NCBI GenBank assembly: GCA_022592445.1 | Contig: JABYQR010000036.1 | Location: 62,001-126,000, forward strand | From: Cytidiella melzeri | Taxonomy: Eukaryota > Basidiomycota > Agaricomycetes > Polyporales > Irpicaceae | Direction: 5' to 3' | Length of the DNA: 64,000 bases | Shown: one piece after another, positions 1 to 11,290 of the stretch | Position numbering within the stretch: the first letter of the stretch is position 1 | Layout of the letters: each line of letters begins with the position of its first letter | Program-made: the position numbers and the translations under genes | Notes under the pieces: model-generated | Database searches by the model: none | What the model saw: the letters and a program-made list of their open reading frames with translations, nothing else | Told to the model about the DNA's origin: nothing

Positions 1-1188
1 TATGCAACAATTACACATATTGATTCGTGTAATCCGCTGCATATAAGGGCTCAGAATATGCAAACCTAGACGCCTGATTTTGTGTTCAACCGGAAGGCAG
101 TGTGTTACATCCAATAAAAATCCGCTTTCGACATGTTGTATACATCAACGCGTGCCCTCCGTATTCAGTTGCAGTTTATGCAATACCAGCGCCCGTGACG
201 GACGGCCACTGACAGCAATTCAGATAACCAACCACTGATTATGCAAAGTTACCTTGTGACACTGTGATTTGTGACGTCCATTCCGTGTTTCTATTTTATT
301 TTTATTTCTAGTAGAGCCTAAACGGGAAGTAGGCAGTCCGCATCACAGTCCACCATCTCCCAGCTAGTACGAGGGCTCTATATATTTGAACGGTTGTTTA
401 CCTCAGGGGAAATGCTTTCTTGCACGGAATAAAACCCCAGGCCTCAAACAAGGCACATTTGCTCACGGCTCATCCAACTCATACCATCCTCCCCACCCGC
501 TTCACCTTTCCATCTGCAATCTGCTTGCGTACAGACTTCCCACAAATTGCTCAGAGCGAGAAGCACGAGACGAGTGGCGAGATATTGTCGAAGGCAGAAG
601 CGTGCTGTGGTCTGGAACCCCAAATGACAGGAAAGAGACTATAAGAGGTCATGTTTGCTCCAACATTTGTCTCATTCGCCACACATGAATTCATCCTTCT
701 TTTCAAATCCAGGGCTTTTGATGTATTTTGAGAGTGAACTTCCCAAGCGTACGCACAAGAATTTTTCTTTTCTGAACAGAAGGTAATGTCAGTGGACATC
801 TTGGAATGCGTCTGTACTGCACAAGAAAGCTAGTATTGGGAATTACTTCATTGCGGCAGCACAGGAATTTTTCGTTCCTTGCCATCAGCAATGTTCTGGT
901 TCTCCTCCATTCCTGACAGCCAGGTAAGCTTCACACGCCACATTCAAGCACATATACATACTCAATACGAGACTTATAGGCTAGCATCCTTCCAGCAATT
1001 GTCACGAATTATACAGTAAAAATTGCAGCCAAACTTGTAAGCATCTCCTTCCGTTATGCCTCAGCAAGTCTCACTCATCTCATATCTCATTTCCCAGGAA
1101 GACAGCTCTTGTCTTGTGGGACGGTGCAAAATTTCACATCCCATCCGCCGCTCTCTAGATCTTGGGGTCAGCATATCGTTTGACAAAG
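1..1188. other. No recognisable gene
   Basis: Only short reading frames on both strands, none with a recognisable domain, splice-linked neighbour or codon bias. I see no tRNA, inverted repeat or LTR signature. It is probably intergenic or the decayed edge of the repeat-rich region to the right. Confidence 0.5.
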
Positions 1189-1219
<31 letters not shown>

Positions 1220-1281
1220 CGTCAACAATGACAACAACAACAACAACAACAACAACTACAACAACAACAACAACAACAACA
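1189..1281. repeat. (AAC)n microsatellite
   Basis: About 30 nearly perfect AAC units, interrupted by GTC and ATG triplets in the middle. In one frame it reads as poly-Asn and in others as poly-Thr or poly-Leu (antisense), so long apparent reading frames over it are artefacts of the repeat. Confidence 0.95.
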
Positions 1282-1678
1282 GTTCTCTCTGGACAAGGTA
1301 CTTACGTGCCTTTACGTTGCTACTCAATTGCACTGCTTATTTGACCAAAAACACCAGCATCGTCCCTTGTCTTGCCTTACGCGGTGTGGTGAACACGATT
1401 GCATGTTCAAAATCACTGCGTGCCAAAATTCTTCTCCGCCCGTTGACTTCATCCCTATCCTGAAGACCATCCCCAACTCATACTTGCTCAACAATAGTGA
1501 GCTCGCAGAACGACAGAGAGACCGATGGATGTAGCGCCGCAGAGTACATTATGTACGCACCGCTGAAGTGTACTGCTGTGCTTATATTTCCTTACGCTTC
1601 ACTGCAGGACAATTGTGCGCACACTCGACGTACAGACACATGTACGCAAATTGGATGGTTAGCATGCAAGAACGTTGT

Positions 1679-1790
1679 TGAACGGCACCGAGCGGTGTTG
1701 AGCAGTGCCGAGCAGTATCAAGCGGTGCCAAGTGGTGCCAAGCGGTGCCGAGTGGTGCCAAGCGGTGCCGAACGGTGTTGAGCAGTGTCA
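1679..1790. repeat. Minisatellite with ~10-bp GC-rich unit
   Basis: Roughly ten imperfect copies of a decamer close to AGCGGTGCCA, with variants such as AGCAGTGCCG and AGTGGTGCCA. It lies in otherwise featureless DNA and no gene overlaps it convincingly. Confidence 0.8.
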
Positions 1791-2423
1791 ACGACATCAG
1801 ACTCTACAGCTCGAACCTCCAGGCAAGTACTGACATCGGACTAAGGTAGGCAAGGAGGGGCAAGGCGGGAACAAAAGAATGAGAAGAACGTACACCAACA
1901 ACCGTGGACAATCATTGGAGTCCTCATCTGCAGACTCAAACACGAGCTCGTTAGGGTCCTGCCAGTGGCATAAAATACCACAGCAGTCGTCTCAGCTCAT
2001 ACTCAATGACACACTCTCCACAGAGCACCACAAAGGCGCAGTGATAATACATAAGTAGTCCGTGTACGAGAAGTATAGTCTGAAATACCAACTGAGGCTT
2101 TTTTTTCTTCATTGTTTATTGTCCTCGAGGGCTATGCCCTATGGTAGACAAAGTACATCCGTGCTACTGTTACTTGGGAAAAAGTGTGTCTGAAAAGCAA
2201 TCTGAAACATGATGTGAGGGCCAGTTTATTACCCAAGACGTGTGGCGGAGGGTTTTCAATATTACTGTGGAGTATTTTATGAATAGCGGAAGTGTGATCA
2301 AAGTGTGCCTAGTGACTCAAGAGGCTCCGCCAACTTGACGGTAGAGGCTGGGATCTAAACCTGCTACCCTTTCTTGGTAGACATTGAATAACAAAGTGGA
2401 ATTTGTGTGCGAGGGGTAGAGGC
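1791..2423. other. No recognisable gene
   Basis: Featureless stretch between the minisatellite and the copia LTR. It contains a T-rich run near 2098-2110 but no supported coding sequence. The last bases (GAGGC before 2424) are the target-side flank of the LTR. The matching duplication on the other side cannot be tested because the 5' end of the retroelement is missing. Confidence 0.45.
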
Positions 2424-2933
2424 TGTTAAGCTTCGAAGATGAGTCTTATTATTCTTGCTGCTTCAGCAGCTCTGCTTATATACATGTCTGTATCTACTTA
2501 TGTAAGCGACTACTATACATGTCTACTTCAGCTATTCTACTGTATTACTAAGTGCATGACTCATGCATGACTCATGCTATGAGTGCATGACTCATTGTAT
2601 GACTAGGCTCAGCACTTGTACCAGAGGCGTACATAATGAGTAAATGACTCATGCTAGTACTTGTCCTCAGATGTATGCTTTAGGCATCCTCTGGAGTCAT
2701 ACGTGCTTTCCATGTCATTTCCTATGCTACTAGAACACAGGCGTACATATATGTATAGTACTACTACAATCCATATCTGTACGTCTCAGCTAATGTGATG
2801 GTTACTACTTGAGTTTCCATATACGGCTGCATAATTCCCATATCAAGACTGTGGGAACTCTGCTACCTAGCGTCCTTGTAATAAGGCGTGGGAAACTACA
2901 TATCATATCATATTATATTATATAGTTTTAACA
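2424..2933 (-). repeat. 3' LTR of the copia element (510 bp)
   Basis: On the minus strand the LTR begins TGTTAAAAC directly after a purine tract AAGTGGGAG (2934-2942) and ends CTTAACA, giving the inverted TGTTA/TAACA termini expected of an LTR. An AT-rich stretch follows the 5' end. The plus-strand edge is TGTTAAGC at 2424. No second LTR exists in the window for comparison, so the outer edge rests on the terminal inverted repeat alone. Confidence 0.8.
2557..2651. promoter_or_regulatory. Cluster of four TGACTCA (bZIP/Gcn4-type) sites in the LTR
   Basis: Exact TGACTCA occurs at 2557-2563, 2568-2574, 2588-2594 and 2645-2651. This near-palindrome is the classical binding site of Gcn4/AP-1 bZIP factors. 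The cluster lies inside the LTR, where promoter and enhancer elements sit. Function is inferred; only the motif repetition is seen. Confidence 0.5.
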
Positions 2934-3006
2934 CTCCCACTTAACCGTTACATTAGTGAGTGTTTAGATCAATTAGACCTAATCTCCCACTGAAGTATGA
3001 TTGCTT

Positions 3007-5840
3007 CTAAAATGCCAATGACTTTGTCATGATATCAGCAATCTGTTCTTCAGTTGGAACAGCATATAGTTCGGCATTCTTATTTTTGACAAACTCTCTA
3101 ACATAATGATATCGAATGTCAACATGCTTTGAGCGTGACTCTATCTTTGGATTCTTGGTGAAGTAAATAGCACCATGATTATCACAGCATAGCATGGTAG
3201 GCTCTTGCTGTTTTAAATCCAATTCTTTGAGCACGGTGTGCAACCAATAACATTGCTTGGAAGTTTCGCACAAGGCCATGTATTCTGATTCCATTGATGA
3301 TAGAGCAACGGTTTTCTGCTTTTTAGAAGTCCAGGAAATTGCTCCTTCAGCCAAAAGAAATACATATCCTGTTGTCGAATGTCTATCGTCTTTATTCTCA
3401 GCCCAGTCTGCATCCGAATAACCAATAATACCAGCATTACTTGATCCATTATACTTGATCGCATAGGACTGCGTTCCAAGCAAATATCTCAGTATATATT
3501 TAGCTGATTTATAATGGTGGTCAGTTGGATTTGACATGTACTGTGAAAGACGTATGACTGCATATGAAATGTCTGGTCTAGTACCAATCATAACATAGAT
3601 AAGTGTGCCAATCAACACTTGATACTGTCTCAGTAAACCAGAATCTGCTTTGTAGTCAGAATCTGCCTTCTGTAGTACAGCACCTGAAGGTAATGGTGTC
3701 CGAGCAGGATTAGCATTTGCCATATTAAATCGTTTTAAAGCCTCTTGAATATACGACTCTTGGTCAAGTAGAATCGTTTTAGCTTTACGATCTCTCTGCA
3801 CACACATGCCTAGAATAAGCTTAGCTTCTCCTAAGTCACGCATCTCATAGCAATCCATAAGATTTTTCTTAAGTGCAGACATAGCCAGTTTACTATTTCC
3901 TATCGGAAATATATCGTCAACATATAGAATGAGAATTAAATTCCCCCCTTGTTGCCGATACACGTAAACACCAGCATCTGAATGAATCCGGTCAAAGCCT
4001 AATTCTATCAGAGTGTTATGAATTTTGATATTCCATGTTCGTGAAGCTTGTGTAAGTCCATAAATGGCTTTCTTAAGCAAACAAACATGGTTCTCCGTTC
4101 CCTTCTCCACGAAACCTTCTGGTTGTTCCATATAGATTTCTTCATCCAGTTCACCGTAAAGGAAAGCTGTTTTCACATCCAATGCCTCGATTTCCCAATC
4201 TTCGAGTGCAGCTATAGCTAGTAGCATGCGTATGGATTCAAAATGTGCGACTGGTGAGAAAGTTTTTTGATAATCAATTCCTTCAACTTGGGTGAATCCT
4301 TTTGCAACAAGACACACTTTATATCAACCATCAGACTTTATGGTGAAGACCCATTTGCATTTCACAATTTTTTGTGATGCGTCTGGTTGGCGTACAAGCG
4401 TCCAAGTTTTATTCTTCATTTGAGAATCAATTTCGTCTTGTGCAGCAGCAAACCATTGATCCCGATCATCTCTTTTCATTGCCTGCTTCCACGTCTGTGG
4501 ATATTCATTGATTGAATAAGCAGTAATTGAATAAGAGTCTCGTCATCAATTTCTGCAGAATCATCATCATCAGTTAAGCCTCCTGATAGAGTTTGATGTT
4601 CTGGACCCGGTTCAACGGAAGGTGATCTTGAGGGTTGACGTGATGACGTTCCTGATCGCAAAGGTATCCGTAATCTGGATGGCCCTGCAACCAGAGATCT
4701 CGCGCGTATTCTCGAGTTCCAGTCAGCTCTCAAACGAAGCTCATTTTGTTCTTCCTTTTTGTCCTTAGCCACTTGCTTTTCTAACGCTTTCTGCATATGC
4801 ACCGGCCACATGGAAAGTTTAGGATTTTTTCCAGCAGTTGAACGTTTGTTCTGGTTGATAGGTGGTGGCAAAGGTGGTTTAGGCTTAGGTCCTCGTTTGA
4901 TTTGCAGTTGTGGTTCTTTGTCAAGAACCGGAGCTGAAGGGAATTGCTGCTGTTGTCGAGAAAGATGAGTAGGTGCTTGGTGCTCTGGATGATCATCATC
5001 TCCATCATCAGAATCTTGGTGACCTTGTTCATCATTCTCTTCAAAAGGTGAAAAATTATTGTGTGGAGGAACAGTGTTATTATCACTGTTATCGCCGACT
5101 AAAGGTTGTTTGGAAGGAGTAATATCTTTACGATACAGGAAATGAGTCTCGTCAAATACTGCATCGCGAGCAATGACGATTCGCTGTTTATCCCAGAACC
5201 GGTAACCCTTTACACCCGGTTCATATCCAACAAATATCCTAGGAGTTGCTTTTGGTGACAACTTGTTCTGACAACTCTTGATCGGTACATGGACGTATGC
5301 ACGACATCCAAATACACGAAGCATTGAGATATCTGGTTTTATACCCAGAAAACTCTCTTTAGGTGTCTGCCAGTTTAATCGTACATTAGGTAGTCGGTTA
5401 TTCAAATATACCGCTGCTTCGCAAGTAAGCTTCCAGAAACCATTTGATAACCCAGCTTGCTGACGCAATGCTTCGGCTTTATATTTTATGGTCTGTTGCC
5501 ATCGCTCAGCTCTACCATTTTGTTGTGGAGTATACGGTACAGACATTTGTAGTTCTATTCCGTGTTCCTTCAGATAATCCTTGAACTCATTATTAATGAA
5601 CTCTGTTCCACCATCACCTCTGAACTTCTTCATCTTCTTTCCTGTTTGGTTTTCGGCGCATGACTTGTATTCTTTGAATCTTGTGAACACTTCATCTTTG
5701 TGCTTGAGATAATAGAGCATCCCATGACTAGAAGCAAGATCAAGACAAGTCATACCGTATTTGTAACCATCAATAGAAGTTGTAGAATATTCAATGAGCT
5801 CGGAATGAGTTAATTCAAGGACTTCTGTAGCTCTCGACAT
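3007..5840 (-). pseudogene. pol: Copia pol: integrase and reverse transcriptase/RNase H, disrupted
   Basis: Reading leftward, 5840-4476 is the integrase core. It has a GDGGTEF block with the second catalytic Asp and PQQNGRAER with the catalytic Glu, then an acidic and proline-rich linker. 4317-3007 is reverse transcriptase with the YVDD catalytic motif, followed by RNase H (LSSMESEY and a CDNHGAI block) and an HVDIRYHYVRE block. The two parts are joined in a different frame near 4510-4525, where the sequence resumes as INEYPQTWKQAM, and an in-frame TGA sits at 4324-4326 just before YKVCLVAKGF. The N-terminal integrase zinc finger and everything upstream are missing. It is a dead copy. Confidence 0.93.
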
Positions 5841-5845
5841 AGATG

Positions 5846-8028
5846 GTGGAGGGACACAGTAGCCTAACGGTTACTGTGTCCTGGTGGGGGTAGCATTCCA
5901 CCTGTGGGTCAAGGGTTCGATACCTCAAGGGAGGATTTGAATTCTGAGCAGGCCGGCCCTGGGGCGACTAGTGTTGCATTGAGCTTGCAGGTCCCCAAGA
6001 GGATGTACCTAAATGCAGGGTCATCCCAGCCCGAAAGGGACTGTGCACACATGATCAGATAGGGGAACTAAATTGGGGAATGTTTGAAAAACCATCCGAC
6101 ACACTGTGGTGTGACAGGACACCCCACTAGCTGAAGGCTAGGGTTAGTCACATGTAACTCCTGAGTATATGCTGCTTGGGTCAGATGTGGCGAGACAAGG
6201 ACTGAGGACATGTGGGAATCTGTGCCTAAGGGCTTAAACAAACCACATGCCGAGGAACGGGAAGGTGGTATGCCCGGGGCACCGGGTGTTGGTAACCACT
6301 GAGCCGTGGCAGCACTGGACAGTCTCCAGTGTCTGGCCCGAGAGGACTAAATCCCTTGTCGGTTTGGAGCGTTAAAATTGACACTTCCGGGCTTAAGTTG
6401 ATTCCCATCCGTGATGTAACTCCCGGGTTAGGGTATGCTGTGGGAAGGATCCTAGACTGGACTCCCGGTTGCTAGGTGATGTGGGTGTGCAAACATCCCA
6501 GGTTTGGTAATGCAGCTGTGAATGGTTGGATGATCTGGATCTACCGTGAGAGCCGCCCTTTCCTTAGTAAAGAAAGGTTAACAAGAAGCATTAAGCTGAA
6601 GCGGTGTCTCAAATCTGGCCGGTAGACATGAAGGGAACGCTTGGGTCAAATAGGCTCCCAGGTTAATTCTACATGTCACAAATAGTCAGGCCGAGTTGGA
6701 GTCCTGCCTTAGTAAAGCAGGTTTGCATGGGAATTATCTCAACTCCAACCTCCAAGGTGGCATAGTAACCTCCAGTGAAGTTCCTATAACAGGACTAGCG
6801 TAGACTCTGTTGAGTTCTAGCTTCATCCCAGACGTCCAGCAGCTAGACCAGTAAAGAACCTTATACCTGAAACAGCCTAGTTCACATGGGTTAAGGTCTG
6901 GGCAAGAACCTGCAGTGTATCTGCGCTTGCCTTAGGGAGACTTGTCACCTCTCTAGGGTTTGGGTAAATTGGAGCCTCGCAAGAGAACTCCTTAAGGATG
7001 GTCCCACCGGCAGTTTATGCGTGAGGTGTGGAGATCAGGACATGAGTGAACTATAAGGACGCTCATACCAAAGGGGAGGCTTCTGAGGAGCAGAAGTGTG
7101 ACCCAATATTGAAGGTGAAGAAGCTGAAGGAGAAACATATCCCAGCGGATGATTACCATGCCAAGGCGGAAGCTGAGGCCAATGCTAGGTCAGAGGAGGA
7201 CCGAGCAAAGTTCGTCGACTGGTTAGAAATCAACAGACGACCTGGAGTTCAAATCTCCATACTCCAGTTGGTGGGGGCCGCAGAGGAAGCGGCAATACCT
7301 TGCTAATGGAAGGCCAGCGGATGCGCTGGATTTCGGAGAGGATGAGTTTCGCCTTCCTGTGGCAAACCGTGATTCCAATCGAGACGCGATGGTCATCATG
7401 AAGCGGTGGCGAGGTCGATCCCTCGTTGTCGGAATCTACGCGGTGGCGGGCGAACCCCAGTCAGACAGGACGTTTGGCTTGGGGGGAACCCACGGATGCG
7501 GGTTGGGGTGTTCTCTACCCTGCATCCGGCGAAGGAACCCTTCACCTAAGTGAGTGAAAGGGCTTTTGTGTGCCATGACCTGGCATGTTGGTGAATGTTT
7601 TGTTTCTTCAACGGAGGGGGGGTTATTTTCTCTTTCTGCGTAGTAGCGACAACGCGCTTAGACGGGGCTAAGTCATCAGGCCTAGGGCATACCACATTCA
7701 ACCGTCCTGAAAAAACCGTCAGAAAGTAGCAGTTGCAGCGGGCACTCGCAGCCGCAGGCCAACATGGGGCCGGGGGTCTATGTCTCCCTTTCTGTTTCTG
7801 CCAAGTATAGGTTGTGACACTTGGGCGGTGCCTGAACACCACTGCTTCGCTGTCCGGTCCACACCACTCATCCGAGGACTGTATAAAACAACCCACAATC
7901 GGGACGGGCGCTGGCAGCCGTTTCATGGTTTCGGAATATGGTCTCACATGTAACTACGTTACGCACGGACCTTTATAAACTTAGATATAAAAATTAAAAA
8001 AAAATTAAAAAAAAAAAAAAAAAAAAAA
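5846..8028 (+). mobile_element. Poly(A)-tailed repeat with tRNA-like head (putative retroposon)
   Basis: This ~2.2-kb non-coding block starts at the point where copia homology stops and ends in an A-rich tail (7980-8028). Its head carries a tRNA-like arrangement: TAGCCTAACGG (5860-5870), resembling a pol III A box, and GGTTCGATACC (5914-5924), resembling a B box. The remainder has short motifs that recur (CCTTAGTAAAG twice) but no intact reading frame. A short frame near 7046-7306 lacks an ATG start and has no recognisable domain. A 3' poly(A) plus an internal pol III promoter suggests a SINE-like or internally deleted LINE-derived unit. I saw no target-site duplication, so the left edge is provisional. 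Confidence 0.5.
5852..5881 (+). other. Perfect 10-bp stem hairpin at the tRNA-like head
   Basis: GGACACAGTA (5852-5861) and TACTGTGTCC (5872-5881) are exact reverse complements around a 10-nt loop that includes most of the A-box-like sequence. In a tRNA this position would form the D arm, so the stem is longer than a true tRNA needs. Confidence 0.7.
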
Positions 8029-8123
8029 GCAACAGCTTGAGCTGCCTCACTCACAGACACAGAATTGTATCTTTCTAAGCTTGACAACGTCAGGTCCAGC
8101 TAGCTACTGACAAAACAAAACAA

Positions 8124-8221
8124 TGGCCAACGAGGGGGTCGAACCCGCGACCTTGGCGTATCACGCGACAGATTGTCACCTGGTATTAGCACCACGCTCT
8201 AACCAACTGAGCTAGCCGGCC
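8124..8221 (-). tRNA. tRNA-Ile(AAU): tRNA-Ile (anticodon AAU) with 24-nt intron
   Basis: The minus strand folds as a full cloverleaf. The acceptor stem is GGCCGGC paired with GTTGGCC (two G-U pairs), the D arm contains TAGCTCAGTTGGTTAGAGC, and the T arm contains GGTTCGACC. The anticodon loop CTAATA is followed by a 24-nt intron (CCAGG...GTGAT), then ACGCCA. The intron sits after position 37, the usual eukaryotic place. The mature length is 74 nt plus post-transcriptional CCA. The A box and B box are intact, so it should be transcribed by pol III and translate AUU/AUC as inosine-modified IAU. Confidence 0.96.
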
Positions 8222-8690
8222 ATGCACGGTGCTCAAACAAGGTCAAATATTCCGCCTTACAATATCGCGTCAGTCCATCCAACCCAAGTCAACGCGCCGC
8301 GCACTGCACCATGTAAGAAGTAAGCAAGCAGGTACATACTATCAGTCACACTTGGACCTGCTTCTAGTCTTTGACTGACATCGTTCTCTGGGTCAGCACA
8401 AGCGCTAGTAGAATTATACTGCGACTCGGGATGTAACCTAGCACGCCAGTGTCAGTATGCTCCATGTAGTAAGCAATGAATATCATACTTTCCAAAGATT
8501 CTGACACATAGCAGATCGTGCGCAGGCACCTTGTCAATGCCAATGAATAGAGCCGCTACTCCCGGTTCTTCAAGATATACAGTGGCCAGCCTTTTCTCGG
8601 CATTCCGATAACGTGTACTTTTTGGCATCATCCACGACTATCATATGTGAGGGACATTGCATCTAAACTCACCTTGCGCTTCGCCAAGAT
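8222..8690. other. Intergenic, nothing recognised
   Basis: Between the tRNA and the decayed ALDH gene. I see no coding signal on either strand and no repeat boundary. Confidence 0.45.
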
Positions 8691-10368
8691 GACCACGGTC
8701 CAATTCATCACCATTCCGCTCTTCATGGAAAACGATTTCAAGCGGCTGCTCAACATACCAAGTGCGCAATCCTGCTACTTGCGAACTGGTCTTCCACGCC
8801 GTGTCTGCCTCAGCTGATGACTGGCAAGTCCTCTCATACAATTCCTTTTCGTCAGGATTTGACACATAGGCTACAGCAAAGCAGCAGCAAAAGCGCAGGC
8901 CGCGTTCTCCTCCTGGCGCAACCTCCCTCCAGTCGCCAAAGCTGCTATTTTCCGAAAAGCCACGACTGTCTGCACTGCGCCTGATTTCCAGGCCAAAGTC
9001 GCCGAAACCGCTCACCAGGAAACAGGCATTACAAAGCAATGGGCAGGCATTCTAGGGTCTTTACCCAAGCTTCTGATATCGTCTATCCATTGCGCGAAGA
9101 AGTGTTGTCATCGAGCACAGGTGCTCTGGTGTCCATGAATCAAGAGTTCCTCGCGGCGTCATGTTAGCCACTATGGAGACATACAACGCTAGTGTGATTC
9201 ATGACCTTTTTTTCCCCAGCTTTATCATCTTGCCAGTCTGCCAGCAATTGCTACCGGCAACACAGTAGTCTTCAAGTTATCGGAATATAGCCCCGCGAAC
9301 CAGCTCTTTGACGTGGACATTCTCAAACAAGTACGTAACCTTGTTTCCGGCAGACAACTGTGCTGACAGCGACTTTGAAGGAGTATTGAACGGCATACAT
9401 ACCTCTCGCGCGTCGCCGAGATCATCGCTCACCCGTATATTCGAGAAATCTGGGTCAGTAGTCCCACCTCATTCTCTCAGAATTTTACTACTCCGGCTGA
9501 TCCACAATTCACTGGAAGCGACCGCGTAGACAAGGTGATTGCCAGGGAAGCCGCAAAGCACCTGTAACCATGCGTGCTCGAACCCGGCGGCAACCTCCGC
9601 CATTGTGCGTCACTGGCATCACTGCTCATAGCTCTTCTGCGTGTGCTTACATTTTAGTGCTACAAAGGTACTCAGTGGTGAACATCGATGCCGCCGCGCG
9701 GTGCATCATCTCCGGCGCGTTCATCCACAGCAGTCAAGCGCGTATAGGGACAGAGACGGTTCTCGTTCAACGCAGCATATCCAAGGAGCTCATCGAGAAA
9801 ATGAAGCCTATCGCTGCAACAATCAAAGCTGGAGACAAGACCAAGAACCCATCATTTGTGTATTCAGTGCTGGCTTTGCTCAGAACATCCTCAGCATGTT
9901 CGAGAGGCTGTCGATAGCGGTGCCGAGCTGCTCGTTAGCGACTTGAAGCAGAAGGCGCATTCGTCCAGCCCCTTCTCGTTCTCGGCGCCAAACCAGGAAG
10001 CAGGCTCTGGGATAGGGAGAGCTTTGGGCCTGGTACGATATACGTCTTTTTACACTAAAGATGCTAATAAATTTCTGTTGCTTCTCGCCCTTACCAGTGA
10101 TGACGATTGCTGTTGTCGATACCATAGACGAGGCCGTAGATCTCGCAAACAAGACAACCTACTCACTGACCTCGTCCCTGCAGACGCAGAACACAGATTT
10201 GGCATCCACGTTGTCTCCAAGGATTCGTGCTGGCAAGGTCATTATGAACAACACCACAACGGTGTCGGAGCCAAGGTAACATCATACGGGACTTGGGTGA
10301 GTGCGCTCTCTTCTCTCCTCGGTCGATAATATGTTTACACGACGCTATCGCTACAGTTGCTCCTCTGG

Positions 10369-10400
10369 CACCGCACATCAGGGTCCATTATTATTGAAAA
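10369..10400 (+). repeat. Left terminal inverted repeat of the 3.3-kb element
   Basis: 32 bp, mismatching the right end at positions 4, 9, 14, 15, 18 and 32. Similarity weakens but continues inward: an ATATTATTTACATATT-like stretch near 10422 has a counterpart near the right end. Confidence 0.9.
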
Positions 10401-10574
10401 ATAGTTGTTAAATATCTGGAATATTATTTACATATTGTGCGAATATCCTTGGTGTCCAATATTGGTGAGATATCCTGTAAGGAAATGTGCGGGACGTCAA
10501 CAGCTAGCGCTGCGCGCGCGCTGTATACTATATGATTGACATACTTGAATTCGAACGAATGTTATGTGTGCAAT

Positions 10575-11290
10575 TTGTTATCATGATCATGTACAGGTAC
10601 AGAGTGGATACACAAAGTCACCGGGGAAAAGTTCAAAGTAACGTCTGCATCTCTTCGAACACTGGATCTAGAGCTCGTGCCTGATGCGTTTGTGCTTGGG
10701 CTCGGCAGACGAGGCAATTCTTGGCCAAATACAGAAGTGCTCGTGATGTCACCTCGCAAACCTAATTTCTGTCCGACATCCTTGACTCTCGACCCCCATC
10801 TCCTCCCCTCACACTCACTCTCTCTATTCCGTGCCACCTCTATGTGGCCCCGAATCTTGAGGTGCTCTAACCGCTGTATATCTTCCACTCGCGCCGCTGT
10901 TGTTCTGGACGCAGCTTGCCTCAGGAATGACGTTTGAGAGAAAGATGGGTCTCTCGCTCGTATTCTCAAACGACACCGTGGCTAGAGTAGCGTCTCGGGA
11001 CAACGCCGGCTACGACTGGCAGACTACTTTTTACCTCGTCGCACAGCTCATCAGCGGAGATCCACAGGACCAGCTCTCATATTACATGTACGTCTTCAAA
11101 CTATCATGCACATGCATGGTACCTGTCTATTTCTACAGACCGACCGAAGTCTCACCAGAAAAGGCATAGCGGATATAGCAGATAACTGGCGTAATCGTGC
11201 ACATGAAAATGGTATCAAGGTTGGGGAGGAATCGCGTTTCGCAGATGACGAAGGTGCATATATGCGGTTCTTATGGATTCTCGACTTACT
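10575..11290 (+). other. Coding-like captured sequence of unknown origin
   Basis: Inside the 3.3-kb element, upstream of the RING/RRM gene. Several plus-strand stretches read like exons, for example WIHKVTGEKFKVTSASLRTL near 10600-10660, GYDWQTTFYLVAQLISGDPQ near 11005-11065, and GIADIADNWRNRAHENGIKV near 11165-11225. They cannot be joined into one frame with confident splice sites. I do not recognise the family. It may be a second captured gene or the 5' part of the neighbouring one. Confidence 0.35.

Larger units (their letters stand above)
2424..5845 (-). mobile_element. Ty1/copia retrotransposon remnant, 5'-truncated
   Basis: In minus-strand order this holds a partial integrase, a variable linker, reverse transcriptase and RNase H, a purine tract and one LTR (2424-2933). 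The integrase-RT order is diagnostic of Ty1/copia (Pseudoviridae-like) elements. The gag, protease, integrase zinc finger and 5' LTR are absent: homology stops at about 5845, where an unrelated repeat begins. Pol is interrupted by a frameshift near 4510-4525 and a TGA at 4324-4326, so this copy cannot be autonomous. Whether the neighbouring repeat inserted into the element or a deletion removed the 5' half is not visible here. Confidence 0.93.

Noticed and set aside
1056..1463. A 135-codon frame with a poly-Asn tract
   Set aside because: The tract is simply the AAC microsatellite; the flanks have no recognisable domain and other frames are equally open.
1679..1790. CRISPR-like array
   Set aside because: The repeats are 10 bp, imperfect and directly adjacent without spacers, in a eukaryotic context.
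5852..5930. A second functional tRNA gene at the repeat head
   Set aside because: Only A-box and B-box-like motifs fit; no acceptor stem or anticodon arm can be formed.
7046..7306. An 86-codon frame as a gene
   Set aside because: It starts at GTG, lies inside the non-coding repeat and has no recognisable domain.
8641..9039. 132-codon minus-strand frame
   Set aside because: Antisense of decayed ALDH A exons 1-2; no independent homology.
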